Assembly: GCF_038051945.1 (NCBI RefSeq)
Contig: NZ_CP150302.1
Span: 2,170,001 to 2,234,000 of the forward strand
Source of the DNA: Paenibacillus sp. FSL H3-0469
GTDB lineage: Bacteria > Bacillota > Bacilli > Paenibacillales > Paenibacillaceae
Length of the DNA: 64,000 nt
Reading direction: 5' to 3'
The translations under genes and the position numbers were made by a program. Below the pieces are notes generated by a model. It saw nothing but the letters and a program-made list of their open reading frames with translations, did no database searches and was not told where the DNA came from. Numbering within the stretch: the stretch's first letter is position 1; each line of letters opens with the position of its first letter. Below, in pieces: positions 36,143 through 59,084 of this stretch.

Positions 36143-37912
36143 TCAAGTTGAAATATCCGTTTCGTCCACGAGATCGATTTGCATGATCTTTTTTAATTCC
36201 TCCCTGTCCAGGTAAGGATACATGTCCTCAATCGGCCGGTTCACCACCAGCTTGGGATAGACATTGGTATCCTTATCCAGCTTTACCTCAAGGAAAGCCG
36301 GCCCATCCACACTCAGGAACTGATTAAGCTGATGCATATCAGCCATCGTATTCATAGTATAAGCCGGGAGCTTATACGCTCTAACAATATCAATGAACGA
36401 AGGATTGGGATTCACCGTCGATTGTTGTCTGCCTGCGAAATATAAATCCTGGAATTGCCTGACCATGCCAAGCGAGCTATTATTCATAACGACGATTTTG
36501 ATGGGCAGATTCAGCCGGACCACCGTATCAAGCTCCTGTATATTTAGTTGAAATCCTCCGTCTCCTGCAATCACAAGCGTCTCCTGTCCTGTGGCCAGAC
36601 AGGCGCCGATAGCAGCCGGTAAGGCAAAGCCCATGGCCCCCATCCCGCCGGAATTAAGCAACCTTTGATGTCCGGACAGCCTGAAGGATTGCGATGCCCA
36701 CATCTGATGCTGGCCCACATCTAGACATACCGTATGGAAGTTCTCTGATCTGGAGGACAACAGCTCCATGAACCGGTTCGGTTCAATTTCATCAGCCTGC
36801 GGAGTGAAGGAATAGGTAGGATATTGCTTCTTAAGTAGTGTAATATAGTCTAACCATGCAGTAATATCAGGCTTGCTAAATACAGCTAATGCATCATTCA
36901 TCCTCTCGAGAAATACATTCAGACTGGAGTGAACAGCTAGGCTTACGCTAACTTTGCTGTTAAGCTCGTTAGAATCAATATCTACATGGATCAAGTCAGC
37001 GCCGCGCCCGAAGGTATCCGGTCTGGTTCCGGTCTGTCTGGTATCCAGCCTTGAGCCGAGAATAAGTAACAAGTCACAATTCGCCAGGATCAGATTGCTG
37101 TAACGGTTGCCGTATGACCCGATCAGACCTGTATATAACCGGTGGTCATGGGGGATGACATCCAATCCCATTAATGAAGTAACAACGGGGATTCCGGTCA
37201 GCTCAATGAACCGGGATAATGACGCTGCGGAGTTACCGGCCCTCACTCCCCCGCCCGCCAGTATCAGCGGCCTCTTGGCTGCCTCAAGCCGTTTCAGGAC
37301 ATCTGCAACAACGGCTGCGTCTAAGTCGCCATCATCTTGCATAAGCTCCTGATATTCAACACTATCATAGAAGCTGGCCAGCGTATCAGGTTCCACCTCT
37401 GCCCGCTGAAGATTCATCGGAAGATCCAGAAGCACCGGGCCGGGCCGGCCGCTTTGCGCGAGCGCCACAGCCTTTTCCAGCTCATACCTGATCTGATCCG
37501 GCTTAGTAACCATGACTGCATATTTGGTTAACGGCTGCGCGACACTGACAATATCCGTTTCCTGGAATCCTATTTGCCGGACCGGACGGTCGAATTTATA
37601 CTCATATGTGTTTACTTGACCCGTGATGAATAAGCAAGGAACGGAGTCGAAGTAGCAACTGCCTATACCGGTCAACAGATTCAAGGCTCCCGGTCCGCTA
37701 GTAGCCATAGCTACACCCAGCTTCCCGTTCATTCTCGCATAGGCCTCCGCTGCGAATGCGCCTGCTTGTTCATGACGGACAGAGACACACTCGATGTCCT
37801 CTCTAACCGAGACGGAATCGAGCAAATGGACAATCGCCCCGCCAATGAACTCGAAGACATGGGAGACACCTTGCTGCTTGAGATAATCAATGACATAATC
37901 AGATATCTTCAA
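36143..37912 (-). CDS. ThDP-dependent acetolactate-synthase-like enzyme in a sugar cluster
   Basis: 589 residues from a TTG start one base past the RfbA-type gene stop, with GGAGGAG upstream; this implies translational coupling. Motifs: catalytic Glu in VRHEQAGAFAAEAYARM, SGPGALNLLTGIG, and the ThDP-Mg2+ motif GDGGFQLNIQELDT...VMNN. The middle domain resembles acetolactate synthase (GGVRAGNSAASL, LGSRLDTRQTG). No small regulatory subunit or other valine/isoleucine gene is nearby, so routine branched-chain synthesis is unlikely. Acetolactate-synthase-like ThDP enzymes such as YerE add two-carbon branches to nucleotide sugars, so this one may act on a dTDP-sugar. That role is inferred. Confidence 0.85.
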   Translation of the reverse strand: MKISDYVIDYLKQQGVSHVFEFIGGAIVHLLDSVSVREDIECVSVRHEQAGAFAAEAYARMNGKLGVAMATSGPGALNLLTGIGSCYFDSVPCLFITGQVNTYEYKFDRPVRQIGFQETDIVSVAQPLTKYAVMVTKPDQIRYELEKAVALAQSGRPGPVLLDLPMNLQRAEVEPDTLASFYDSVEYQELMQDDGDLDAAVVADVLKRLEAAKRPLILAGGGVRAGNSAASLSRFIELTGIPVVTSLMGLDVIPHDHRLYTGLIGSYGNRYSNLILANCDLLLILGSRLDTRQTGTRPDTFGRGADLIHVDIDSNELNSKVSVSLAVHSSLNVFLERMNDALAVFSKPDITAWLDYITLLKKQYPTYSFTPQADEIEPNRFMELLSSRSENFHTVCLDVGQHQMWASQSFRLSGHQRLLNSGGMGAMGFALPAAIGACLATGQETLVIAGDGGFQLNIQELDTVVRLNLPIKIVVMNNSSLGMVRQFQDLYFAGRQQSTVNPNPSFIDIVRAYKLPAYTMNTMADMHQLNQFLSVDGPAFLEVKLDKDTNVYPKLVVNRPIEDMYPYLDREELKKIMQIDLVDETDIST

Positions 37913-37913
37913 G

Positions 37914-38819
37914 TTAACTCCTCCTCCATGGACCTTGTCCGCCCGCAGTAAGTGATTCTTCAGCAATGGTGTTCAGATATTGTCCGTAGGCCAGCTTGCG
38001 CAGCGGCCTTGCCAGCTCCAGAAGCTGCTCTCTGGTAATGTAGCCTTTAATGAAAGCAATCTCTTCAATGCAAGCCACGTACAGGCCTTGCCGCTTCTGG
38101 AGCGTCTCCACCAGATTGGCTGCCTCCAGCAATGAATCCGGCGTCCCGGTATCCAGCCAGGCCATTCCCCGGCCGAACAGCTCCACATTCAATTGGCCTC
38201 TGTTTAAATACTCCCGGTTAACATCTGTAATCTCGATTTCACCACGCCGTGAGGGCTGGATATGTCTTGCGATCTCAACGACCTGGCGGTCGTAGAAGTA
38301 TAAGCCCGGCACTGCATAATGGGAACGGGGATACAGGGGCTTCTCCTCCAGCGCAACCGCCTTGCCCATGCTGTCAAATTCAACAACACCATAAGCCGAA
38401 GGATCTTGTACCCGGCAGCCGAAGATCGTGGCACCCTCCCGCCGCTGGACAGCTCGCTCCAGAATGGAGCTGAAGCTCTGTCCATAGAAGATGTTGTCGC
38501 CCAGAATCATGCACACATGATCTGTACCAATAAATTCTTCTCCGATCAGGAACGCTTCGGCAAGTCCGCGCGGCTGCTCCTGCACTGCATACTGGAAGGA
38601 GAGGCCAAGCTGTTCGCCGTTGCCCAGAAGATCCTGGAACAGCCGGATGTCTCTCCCGGTGGAGATAATTAGGATATCCCGGATGCCTGCCAGCATCAAT
38701 ACAGACAGCGGATAATAGATCATTGGCTTGTCGTATACCGGCAGAATCTGCTTGGAGATCGACTTCGTCAGCGGATGCAGTCTCGTCCCCGAGCCGCCCG
38801 CCAGAATAATGCCTTTCAT
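37914..38819 (-). CDS. rfbA: Glucose-1-phosphate thymidylyltransferase (RfbA/RmlA type)
   Basis: A 301-residue nucleotidyltransferase that makes dTDP-glucose from glucose-1-phosphate and dTTP. The N-terminal signature [16 protein letters not shown] is followed by the sugar-phosphate loop [32 protein letters not shown], the metal Asp in [10 protein letters not shown] and [20 protein letters not shown]. Full length for the short RmlA class. GGAGGGTGGACGGATG sets the start. The gene is coupled to the ThDP enzyme gene and no rfbBCD is in the window, so the usual rhamnose branch is either encoded elsewhere or replaced here. Confidence 0.95.
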   Translation of the reverse strand: MKGIILAGGSGTRLHPLTKSISKQILPVYDKPMIYYPLSVLMLAGIRDILIISTGRDIRLFQDLLGNGEQLGLSFQYAVQEQPRGLAEAFLIGEEFIGTDHVCMILGDNIFYGQSFSSILERAVQRREGATIFGCRVQDPSAYGVVEFDSMGKAVALEEKPLYPRSHYAVPGLYFYDRQVVEIARHIQPSRRGEIEITDVNREYLNRGQLNVELFGRGMAWLDTGTPDSLLEAANLVETLQKRQGLYVACIEEIAFIKGYITREQLLELARPLRKLAYGQYLNTIAEESLTAGGQGPWRRS

Positions 38820-38857
38820 CCGTCCACCCTCCGGTTCTAATCATTTCTGAAGACAAT

Positions 38858-38882
38858 CCCCGCGGTTTCAGGAACCACAGGG
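38858..38882 (-). terminator. Weak hairpin after collagen-like gene 2
   Basis: CCCCGCGGTT (38858-38867) pairs with AACCACAGGG (38873-38882) with two G-U pairs. It lies 27 bases after the stop of collagen-like gene 2 and before the RfbA gene; there is only a poor T tract. Confidence 0.35.
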
Positions 38883-38909
38883 ATTGGTCTAAGCACTTGT
38901 CGTGCAGTT

Positions 38910-41234
38910 TTATTTACTCTGCGTTTTGTAGGCTCCGCTAGTGAGGGTATAGAATAGCGGATGATTAGAAGGTTCAGGCGGAAGGTCAAAGGTTCTCATG
39001 GAGCGATCCTGCATGCTTATTGAGTAAATATGCTCAGTTCCAATTGCAATGACAAAACGGCTGTCCCTTGTGAAACTAATTCCACCCTGTATGATGGATT
39101 CCGGTATTGAAATAAATGATTCTCCTAAAAATGTTCTGGGCTCAATGAGAGTTATCCCCTGGATACTCTGAACACAAAGCATTGAACCATCAGGAGACAG
39201 GGCCAGAGCAACCGCATCAACGTTAATAGAGATTGCTGCAACTGACGAATCGGGATTTACAACAGTGATTTCAGAATAATTGGGCGGGACGTCTGGATCG
39301 ACATGGTTGGTTATTACTAATGTACTTCCATTATTTAGCTCTACAATACCCCAGGTAGGTTGAGTCGCCCCCACGAACCGGGTCCCGTTGTCGCTAAAGT
39401 TTCCCACCTTCGAGTAGGCATAAGCGACATTTTGTAGACTGGGTGTTAATCGTACCTCGCTACTGTCCTGTGATACCACTAGAGGGTTCGAAATGCCTAA
39501 ATACTTTGCAGGCTGAACATCATAGGCTCCACTGAAAATATTCTCGGTAAGCTCCCCTGTAGCAATCCGATAGGCATAAACCTCACCAGTGTAGACATAG
39601 AAGAAGACGTATCTGCTGTCGGGAGACGCAGCCGAGAAGAGCACATTCGAGTGCAGGGTGAGCGTTCTGACCGGATCTCTTTTCACCACGTCATAGATCT
39701 GCACCTGGGGACTGGCTTCATCCGAGATGAAGAGATAGTGCTCGTCAGGCGTCAACAACAGGTCATTTGCCTGCATTCCCTGATTCAGATCAACGCCCCA
39801 TTCCACCTTCTGTGCGTATGCGTTGAACTGGTATAATCGGTCTTGGACCGCGAAGTAGATACTGCTGCCCCTCGATGAAGCGTAAGCCGCTGTCAGCGGG
39901 AACATGATGTTAGGGTCCATAGTGACCGAATGGGTTGGACCGACCAGAGCATTTAAGGTCTGGACCCCGCCCGCAGCCAGGAAATAAACTTCTTCATCCT
40001 GGATATAGGGTGTCCCGCTTCCCACAACCTCTGCTGCCAGATACCGGTTCTCCACGGTCAGCGGGAAGTTGCCCGGTACAGAAAAGTTTATTTGTACTTG
40101 AACCGAATAGACTCCCGCTCCGGCATCAGGGGTATGCGTCAGGCTGAACGGGAATTGCACACTCGCTCTTTCGCCGGGATCGGCTGCACCGCTCCCATAA
40201 CCTTGAACAATGGACCGGAAGTCAAACCACTGAATCACTATACCTTTATAGAGAACATAAATAGAGAGAGGGATTCGTACGGCTGTTGCAAGCGGGAGAT
40301 AGGAGACACGGAGATTCCCCTGTAGTTGTACGCGTTGTCCGTCCTCAATCTGCAAAAAGTTCAGGTTGAGAACCGTTAGTGAAGCATTGCTTAATACTAG
40401 TGAATTGTTAAGGTATTGGTATGCAGGAGGTGGCACGGGCTCTCCCGTCGCCCCAGTTGCACCTGTGGCTCCTGGCGGACCCGCCGGGCCTTTACCGCCA
40501 GTTCCTGTCGGCCCCAGTGCGCCCTCTGAACCCTCCGGTCCCTGCGCACCTCGCGTTCCTTGTATGCTGTACCCCGTAGTGCCTGTTACAGCTACGCCGG
40601 TTGCACCCGTAGGGCCGATTCCGTTGTTTCCCGTCTCCCCGGTCGGCCCAGTCGGACCATAGCCTACTGGGCCAGTGACAACCGCGGGAGGACCCGGTGT
40701 GCCTGTATCTCCTGTCTGCCCGGTCGCTCCGTAGCCTGTTGCCCCTGTCACGCCCTTCTTACCAGGATCGCCGCCATCGCCCATCCGCCCCTGGGTACCG
40801 GTTGTTCCTGTCGGGCCGGTTGGGCCGGTCAGTCCTGCCGCAGCTCTACCTGTATTCACAGATGCGATCCCTGCAACAGCTCTGCCTATAGATGGATCTG
40901 CTTTGACGTTAATGTAGCTGACGACCCGGGCTCGGATCGTGTAGGCATACGTTCCCGGGTACACCGCATGGTTGACCGTCACCTGCATTGTTCTAACGGT
41001 CTCCTCCGTTCCGGTATGGGACAGTGTAACCAATTGAGTCTGCAGGACATTGCCGGAGAGCATTGTTTCCAATTCTACCCGCAGCAAGGATGGACCGGAA
41101 GTGACTCCCTGGAAGACGACAGGAATCTGGAATGTGACATGCGCCTGGGGCTGTGCTGCAACAATGTCAAGAGTCTCCGCCAGGTGAACAGCCGGTCCTG
41201 GTGCTCCCAAGGGAAAAGTCGTTAAATTCGACAT
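38910..41234 (-). CDS. Collagen-like protein 2 with C-terminal beta-propeller
   Basis: 774 residues from [10 protein letters not shown] after AAGGCGGTGAATTT. Residues 1-130 form a beta-sandwich-like domain shared with the next two collagen-like proteins ([26 protein letters not shown]). Residues 134-265 are Gly-X-Y triplets with several interruptions ([14 protein letters not shown]). Residues 270-400 are a beta-domain also present in the neighbours. Residues 405-774 carry repeated blades ([53 protein letters not shown]), as in WD40/YVTN beta-propellers. A stalk carrying a propeller at its tip would suit binding of a ligand or partner. This combination is unusual for BclA-like proteins. Confidence 0.88.
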   Translation of the reverse strand: MSNLTTFPLGAPGPAVHLAETLDIVAAQPQAHVTFQIPVVFQGVTSGPSLLRVELETMLSGNVLQTQLVTLSHTGTEETVRTMQVTVNHAVYPGTYAYTIRARVVSYINVKADPSIGRAVAGIASVNTGRAAAGLTGPTGPTGTTGTQGRMGDGGDPGKKGVTGATGYGATGQTGDTGTPGPPAVVTGPVGYGPTGPTGETGNNGIGPTGATGVAVTGTTGYSIQGTRGAQGPEGSEGALGPTGTGGKGPAGPPGATGATGATGEPVPPPAYQYLNNSLVLSNASLTVLNLNFLQIEDGQRVQLQGNLRVSYLPLATAVRIPLSIYVLYKGIVIQWFDFRSIVQGYGSGAADPGERASVQFPFSLTHTPDAGAGVYSVQVQINFSVPGNFPLTVENRYLAAEVVGSGTPYIQDEEVYFLAAGGVQTLNALVGPTHSVTMDPNIMFPLTAAYASSRGSSIYFAVQDRLYQFNAYAQKVEWGVDLNQGMQANDLLLTPDEHYLFISDEASPQVQIYDVVKRDPVRTLTLHSNVLFSAASPDSRYVFFYVYTGEVYAYRIATGELTENIFSGAYDVQPAKYLGISNPLVVSQDSSEVRLTPSLQNVAYAYSKVGNFSDNGTRFVGATQPTWGIVELNNGSTLVITNHVDPDVPPNYSEITVVNPDSSVAAISINVDAVALALSPDGSMLCVQSIQGITLIEPRTFLGESFISIPESIIQGGISFTRDSRFVIAIGTEHIYSISMQDRSMRTFDLPPEPSNHPLFYTLTSGAYKTQSK

Positions 41235-41265
41235 AAATTCACCGCCTTTTATATTTTGCACAACA

Positions 41266-42489
41266 TCAGATGCTATCAGGAATTACCGTGGATGTTATTA
41301 CACTTTGGAAGAGTTGAACTAAGTTCCATCCGTCTTGTTCATCACCTGTATACAACAGAGTTAAAGTCAGAGTAGTCGGTGGCCCATCATACATCACAAT
41401 AAACGGGGAATTCTGAAATATTCCGGAATCGCCAGTTCCTTGCTGTTTTTGGAAATAATTAGCGTACTGATATAATGTATTTCCAGCAGTATCAGTAAGT
41501 TTGAAGCCTATTCGGAGTCCAGAATTAGTTGGTCCAGGTATACTCTTAAAATAAGATAACTTTACTATCCCTTCTACCTGACAACTCCCGCTTCCAGGAT
41601 CAACCGGGAGAGACACAAGCGTTGTAGGGGTATTAAGAGCCACTTCCAAAGCACCGGCAGAAACTCTGTAAGTCAATGTTGGAATAAACGCTTCATCCGC
41701 TGGTGTACCTGTAGCTCCTATGGGACCCTCGGGTCCGGCTTCACCCTGCTCACCGCTTCCCCCGGACGGATCCCCTGTGGGGCCTGTGGGGCCTGTCGGA
41801 CCGTCGGGTCCTGTATCCCCTATAATTCCTAGTCCGGTGGCCCCCATGGCCCCTACACCTGTAAGTCCGGTCGCTCCTGTAATCCCCATTCCCGCTGCCC
41901 CGGTCGTTCCAGTGGGGCCAGCGAATCCTCCTGCATAACCGGTTTCCCCTGTTGGACCGGTGGGGCCGGTTAGGCCGGTCGGGCCGGTAGCTGAGAATCC
42001 AGCCGCTCCCCTTCCCCCTAAGCCTCCAGATATTCCGGTTCTTCCGGTGAGACCAGTAGGTCCTGTAGGTCCTTGGGGGCCTATAGGGCCGTTGAATATG
42101 ACAGGCCCCGGCCCCGTCCGGATCAACGGAGAGCCGACCCGGATATCCGAAGCGATATTCTGAACATGGAGCAGCTTCATTCGCAGCTCGTATTGATGAA
42201 TGCCTGCGGGCAGTTCATCACTGAATCTGACCGTGGCTTCAGTCTGTATCCATCCGGCAGACAAGGCTGTGGATTCAACCGACACATCACGGGTTTCGAC
42301 TAACGCATTTGCCCTCCATAGTTCAACATTCAAGTGTAGATGATAATAGCCGGGGGACTGGATATCCAGCAGCAGAGGAATCGATAACTGCACTTCCGCA
42401 GATGGATACGGCTGTTCTACATCCGTCCGAATATCCGTAAGCACCAGTTCGTTGCCGCTTTCAAGGGGAAGCGACGAATAGCTGTTCAT
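41266..42489 (-). CDS. Collagen-like protein 3
   Basis: A 407-residue protein. Residues 1-130 are the beta-sandwich-like N-domain of this subgroup ([40 protein letters not shown]). About residues 132-260 are Gly-X-Y triplets with [10 protein letters not shown] and breaks such as [14 protein letters not shown]. The C-terminal 150 residues form a beta-domain ([16 protein letters not shown]) related in position to that of collagen-like protein 2. AAAGGAG precedes the ATG. It lies 31 bases upstream of collagen-like gene 2 and 66 bases downstream of gene 4, so the three are probably one transcript. It has no export signal, as is usual for spore-coat proteins assembled from the mother cell. Confidence 0.88.
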   Translation of the reverse strand: MNSYSSLPLESGNELVLTDIRTDVEQPYPSAEVQLSIPLLLDIQSPGYYHLHLNVELWRANALVETRDVSVESTALSAGWIQTEATVRFSDELPAGIHQYELRMKLLHVQNIASDIRVGSPLIRTGPGPVIFNGPIGPQGPTGPTGLTGRTGISGGLGGRGAAGFSATGPTGLTGPTGPTGETGYAGGFAGPTGTTGAAGMGITGATGLTGVGAMGATGLGIIGDTGPDGPTGPTGPTGDPSGGSGEQGEAGPEGPIGATGTPADEAFIPTLTYRVSAGALEVALNTPTTLVSLPVDPGSGSCQVEGIVKLSYFKSIPGPTNSGLRIGFKLTDTAGNTLYQYANYFQKQQGTGDSGIFQNSPFIVMYDGPPTTLTLTLLYTGDEQDGWNLVQLFQSVITSTVIPDSI

Positions 42490-42555
42490 ATATGTTCAAC
42501 TCCTTTATTTCTCAGATGCTTGTTACACTGACGCGGCTTTTATGAATAGATATCA

Positions 42556-43788
42556 TTAATTTCCTTTGAGGAATACCTTCGCGGCTGCACTAAATGATTT
42601 ATAGCTGATGGTTGTATTGGTAGACAGACTCCCAACCTCCACATACAATTGATAGTTATGAACACCCGGTGACGGATTCTCATCTACTGCATAGAAGGAT
42701 AATGATTGTTCAGAAGGAATTGAATTATACGGTGGATTATTCAAATAATCGTAAGAAATACTCCATACTTGATCACCAGTGTCTGGAATTGTCTGACCAT
42801 CTCGTCTCACCAAATAAGAAATAGCGTTGTTATAATTATGATTAGATGGATTTCCGTAGCTGATTTGGAAGGTACCTGCTACAACTACACATTGATCGGT
42901 CGAGGTTATCAGTACCGGCGGGAGTTGGCCTACGATGTTCCCCTCAATAGGACTGCTCGACAGCAGAGTATCACTCACAACGATCGGTAAGGCTCGGCTG
43001 GGTCCGGTTATCCCTGTGGGACCGGTTGGACCCGTATCCCCGGTAGCCCCTGAACCAGGACCTGTAGGTCCCGTCACGCCCCTTGCTCCCGTCGTCCCTG
43101 TCGGTCCCTGCGGACCATATCCGGTCATCCCGGTGGCTCCAATTCCAGTCATTCCGGTTGCACCTGTGGGCCCTACCCCGTCAGGTCCTGTAACACCCGT
43201 TGCCCCCGTTACGCTCCCCGCTCCAGTTGCCACAACCACACCAGTCGGTCCAGTGGGGCCCTTAGGACCCTTCACCCCTTGTATGCCAGGACCAGTTGTT
43301 CCTGTCGGTCCAGTGCTGCCAGTCGGACCTTTAGGTCCCTTCGTACCCCGTGGACCTTGCGTACCCGTTGGCCCTGTCGGACCCACCTCCTCCTCGTCCG
43401 CCGCCACTCCTTGGACGGAGACTGCTGGGCGTCCGGCCAGCGGATTCGCCGCAATATTCTGTGAAGACAGAATCTGCAGCTCCAATTCAAAGAACTGCCC
43501 ACCCTGGCCGAAGCTGCCTGTAATCCTTGCATTCACATCCGCAATGAGTGCTTCCCCAGCATTGCCGCTGCCGATAAAGGGCTCGGTAAGGGTATAAATG
43601 ATCTTTCCGTCTTTCAGCACCGATAGCCCGACGATCAAATGATAATTACCGGGCGCGGCGGGCTGGAACGACAGAGGCACACTAAAATCAATTTGGAAGA
43701 ACGGATGACTCTCCTCCAGCAATATCGGACTTGCCATCCGGATTGCCGGTCCCGGACTTCCCAGTTGCACTGGAATTAATGATGACAT
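42556..43788 (-). CDS. Collagen-like protein 4
   Basis: A 410-residue protein. Its N-domain (1-130) begins [19 protein letters not shown], nearly the same phrase as in collagen-like protein 2 ([11 protein letters not shown]), and ends with [20 protein letters not shown]. Collagen triplets follow (about 138-270; [19 protein letters not shown], a Lys/Arg-rich start unlike the Thr-rich tail). The C-terminal 140 residues are beta-rich ([28 protein letters not shown]). AGAAGGG lies 11 bases before the ATG. It is first of the 43788-to-38910 group of three paralogs. Confidence 0.88.
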   Translation of the reverse strand: MSSLIPVQLGSPGPAIRMASPILLEESHPFFQIDFSVPLSFQPAAPGNYHLIVGLSVLKDGKIIYTLTEPFIGSGNAGEALIADVNARITGSFGQGGQFFELELQILSSQNIAANPLAGRPAVSVQGVAADEEEVGPTGPTGTQGPRGTKGPKGPTGSTGPTGTTGPGIQGVKGPKGPTGPTGVVVATGAGSVTGATGVTGPDGVGPTGATGMTGIGATGMTGYGPQGPTGTTGARGVTGPTGPGSGATGDTGPTGPTGITGPSRALPIVVSDTLLSSSPIEGNIVGQLPPVLITSTDQCVVVAGTFQISYGNPSNHNYNNAISYLVRRDGQTIPDTGDQVWSISYDYLNNPPYNSIPSEQSLSFYAVDENPSPGVHNYQLYVEVGSLSTNTTISYKSFSAAAKVFLKGN

Positions 43789-44039
43789 ATGGACACAACC
43801 CTTCTTTCACTTTATATTTGCTTGCCATTTGCGAACGGCAGTACTATTTAAACAACACCCCCAATACCAGTTTATGCTGCCTATAGATTGTCCAAGTCCA
43901 CGATATGCAGAATATTTCATAGACCTCTCGGAGATCTGGCAACACCTAATATTCTATGCTTGTGAATCAGTCTGGCCTGGACCATTCCTCTAATATTTCC
44001 AAAGAGGCCAATCACTTCTCTGTTCTGAACTTTTAGACG

Positions 44040-44069
44040 CGGCAAAGCGCCAGAATTCATTCTGGCGCT
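44040..44069 (-). terminator. Terminator of collagen-like gene 5
   Basis: AGCGCCAGAAT (44046-44056) pairs perfectly with ATTCTGGCGCT (44059-44069) around a 2-base centre, and TTTG follows on the minus strand. It lies 18 bases after the stop. The rest of 43789-44086 shows no gene. Confidence 0.6.
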
Positions 44070-44086
44070 CGTTATAAATTGATATT

Positions 44087-45295
<1,209 letters not shown>

Positions 45296-45305
45296 TTAGG
45301 TTGGG

Positions 45306-46526
<1,221 letters not shown>

Positions 46527-46627
46527 TTAGAATAGTCCATCATATGCCGCTTTGAATGATTGGTTCAGCAATTCGTCCTGACTATGTAAGAAAAAACAAT
46601 CTTTTTTTGCTCTACACATACACATGC

Positions 46628-46660
46628 ATGAAGACCAGCCTGCAGCAGGCTGGTCTTCAT
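46628..46660 (-). terminator. Perfect 16-bp hairpin after the giant collagen gene
   Basis: ATGAAGACCAGCCTGC (46628-46643) pairs perfectly with GCAGGCTGGTCTTCAT (46645-46660) around one base. It lies 39 bases after the giant gene's stop. There is no T tract on either side, so it may be a stabilising 3' end rather than a classical terminator. Confidence 0.5.
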
Positions 46661-46698
46661 GGGAGGCAAAAAATTAATGATCACAATTTATAAAAAGA

Positions 46699-54762
<8,064 letters not shown>

Positions 54763-54827
54763 TCAACTCCTCGCTGTTACGGAAATGCAATTCACAAAAA
54801 ACCTAATATTATCCATTTTTATCAAGA

Positions 54828-54880
54828 AATTAAGAAACGGGTACTCATCCTCAGACAAGGAAGGTATCCGTTTCTTAATT
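54828..54880 (-). terminator. Terminator of collagen-like gene 8
   Basis: AATTAAGAAACGGGTAC (54828-54844) pairs with GTATCCGTTTCTTAATT (54864-54880) with one G-U pair. It lies 33 bases after the stop. A/T-rich ends allow function on both strands. It separates this gene from the giant gene. Confidence 0.7.
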
Positions 54881-54912
54881 TTATTTAATTGAGCGGGAGT
54901 AGATTTTTATAA

Positions 54913-57794
<2,882 letters not shown>

Positions 57795-58015
57795 GCACAG
57801 GGAGATTAGTGGGACGGTCGCCCTCGCTGTGTTCTGCCATAACGGGACTGCCTCCTTCCATAATGGATTTACCGGACTATGCGGACGAATCCGGTCAGGT
57901 GATTATACACATTGATTGACATCACCTCTTAACCTTATGACGGTTTCTGCCCGCATAGAACATTGTCGGATAAAGTCGGACAATCTAAATATGAAATCCT
58001 TGGGCGTTATCGGCA

Positions 58016-59065
58016 TCAATCGCCGGGAATGTATTCCTTCCGTTTTTCATGGTCCGACGCTGGAAGCAAATGCTTCAGATGATCTGCAGCATCTTTACGG
58101 GCAACCAGAATGCCCCCGGGACCCGCCGCTACGATCACATCATCCAGCCCGACAAGTATGACCGGAACATCCAGCTCGTTGACAATCTGGCAATTCAAGG
58201 AGTCCGCACTGATGTGGCCCCATCCCAGAACCGAGGAGGCCAATTCTTCAGAGAGCGTGTTCCAGGTCCCCAAGTCCTTCCATCCGTCGTGATAGGGAAC
58301 ACAGATCAGACGGCTGTTGCCTTCCAGCACCTCCACATCGAAGCTGCTCTTGGGAAGGCGATGGTATTGCCTCTGCAGCTCTGCATAATCCATCGGGAAG
58401 CCAGCTGCTTCCAGCCGATTGAGCTGGTCTCTTAGCCGGAATGCGAAGATGCCGCAATTCCACATCGCCTGCTGCTCTAGCAGTGCCTCTGCCGCCTGCC
58501 TGTCTGGCTTCTCCACGAAGCAATCGACCTGTACATAGGCCGGATTTTCCAGCTTCCCTGGTGTAGCAGCGGTGGGAAGAGCCGGAACAATATACCCGTA
58601 TTTTCCTGACGGACCATCCGGCTTTGCTCCAAGCAAGGCGATTTCCGCACCGGATTGCCGGAGTGCCTGATCGAGCTCTGTCAACTTGAAGAAGAAATCG
58701 TCGTTCACGTAAGCATCCACGGGCAGCACAATGACCGTCTCCTCCGGGGAAATCTTCTCCACCGAGTATAGATAGGCCGAAGCGAGGCTCACTGCCGGAA
58801 AGGTATCTCTGCGCCGTGGTTCAATGATGACCTTCGGAGCCGTTCGGAGCTGCTTGCGGATTAGCGTCTCTTGTCCGCTTGACGTTGCAATATAGACTTC
58901 ATGACCGAGTCCCGCAGCTGATAACTGCCGCCAGATCCGCTGAAGCATGGACTCTCGTCCGCCTCCCGGAGCAGGCAGCACCTGAAGGAACTGCTTGCTC
59001 CGGATACTGCTGGAGAGCGGCCATAGCCGTGTGCCGGAACCGCCGGATAGAAGCACCAGCTTCAT
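58016..59065 (-). CDS. manC: Mannose-1-phosphate guanylyltransferase (ManC-like, short form)
   Basis: A 349-residue enzyme that makes GDP-mannose from mannose-1-phosphate and GTP. VLLSGGSGTRLWPLS and SKQFLQVL are the GDP-mannose pyrophosphorylase signature; VIIEPRRRDTFPAVSLASAYLY and FVEKPDRQAAE follow. It lacks the C-terminal isomerase domain of bifunctional ManC/AlgA. GGAAGGGAGGAATGAACC precedes the ATG. It lies in a row of glycosyltransferase genes, so mannose or a derivative is a likely component of the surface glycan. Confidence 0.92.
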   Translation of the reverse strand: MKLVLLSGGSGTRLWPLSSSIRSKQFLQVLPAPGGGRESMLQRIWRQLSAAGLGHEVYIATSSGQETLIRKQLRTAPKVIIEPRRRDTFPAVSLASAYLYSVEKISPEETVIVLPVDAYVNDDFFFKLTELDQALRQSGAEIALLGAKPDGPSGKYGYIVPALPTAATPGKLENPAYVQVDCFVEKPDRQAAEALLEQQAMWNCGIFAFRLRDQLNRLEAAGFPMDYAELQRQYHRLPKSSFDVEVLEGNSRLICVPYHDGWKDLGTWNTLSEELASSVLGWGHISADSLNCQIVNELDVPVILVGLDDVIVAAGPGGILVARKDAADHLKHLLPASDHEKRKEYIPGD

Positions 59066-59084
59066 GGTTCATTCCTCCCTTCCT

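Noticed and set aside
43789-43960. Sporulation sigma-E or sigma-K promoters before the collagen-like genes
   Set aside because: CATA-containing candidates exist (for example around the minus-strand GCATATCGT), but none has a properly spaced -35 match. The evidence is too weak for a feature.
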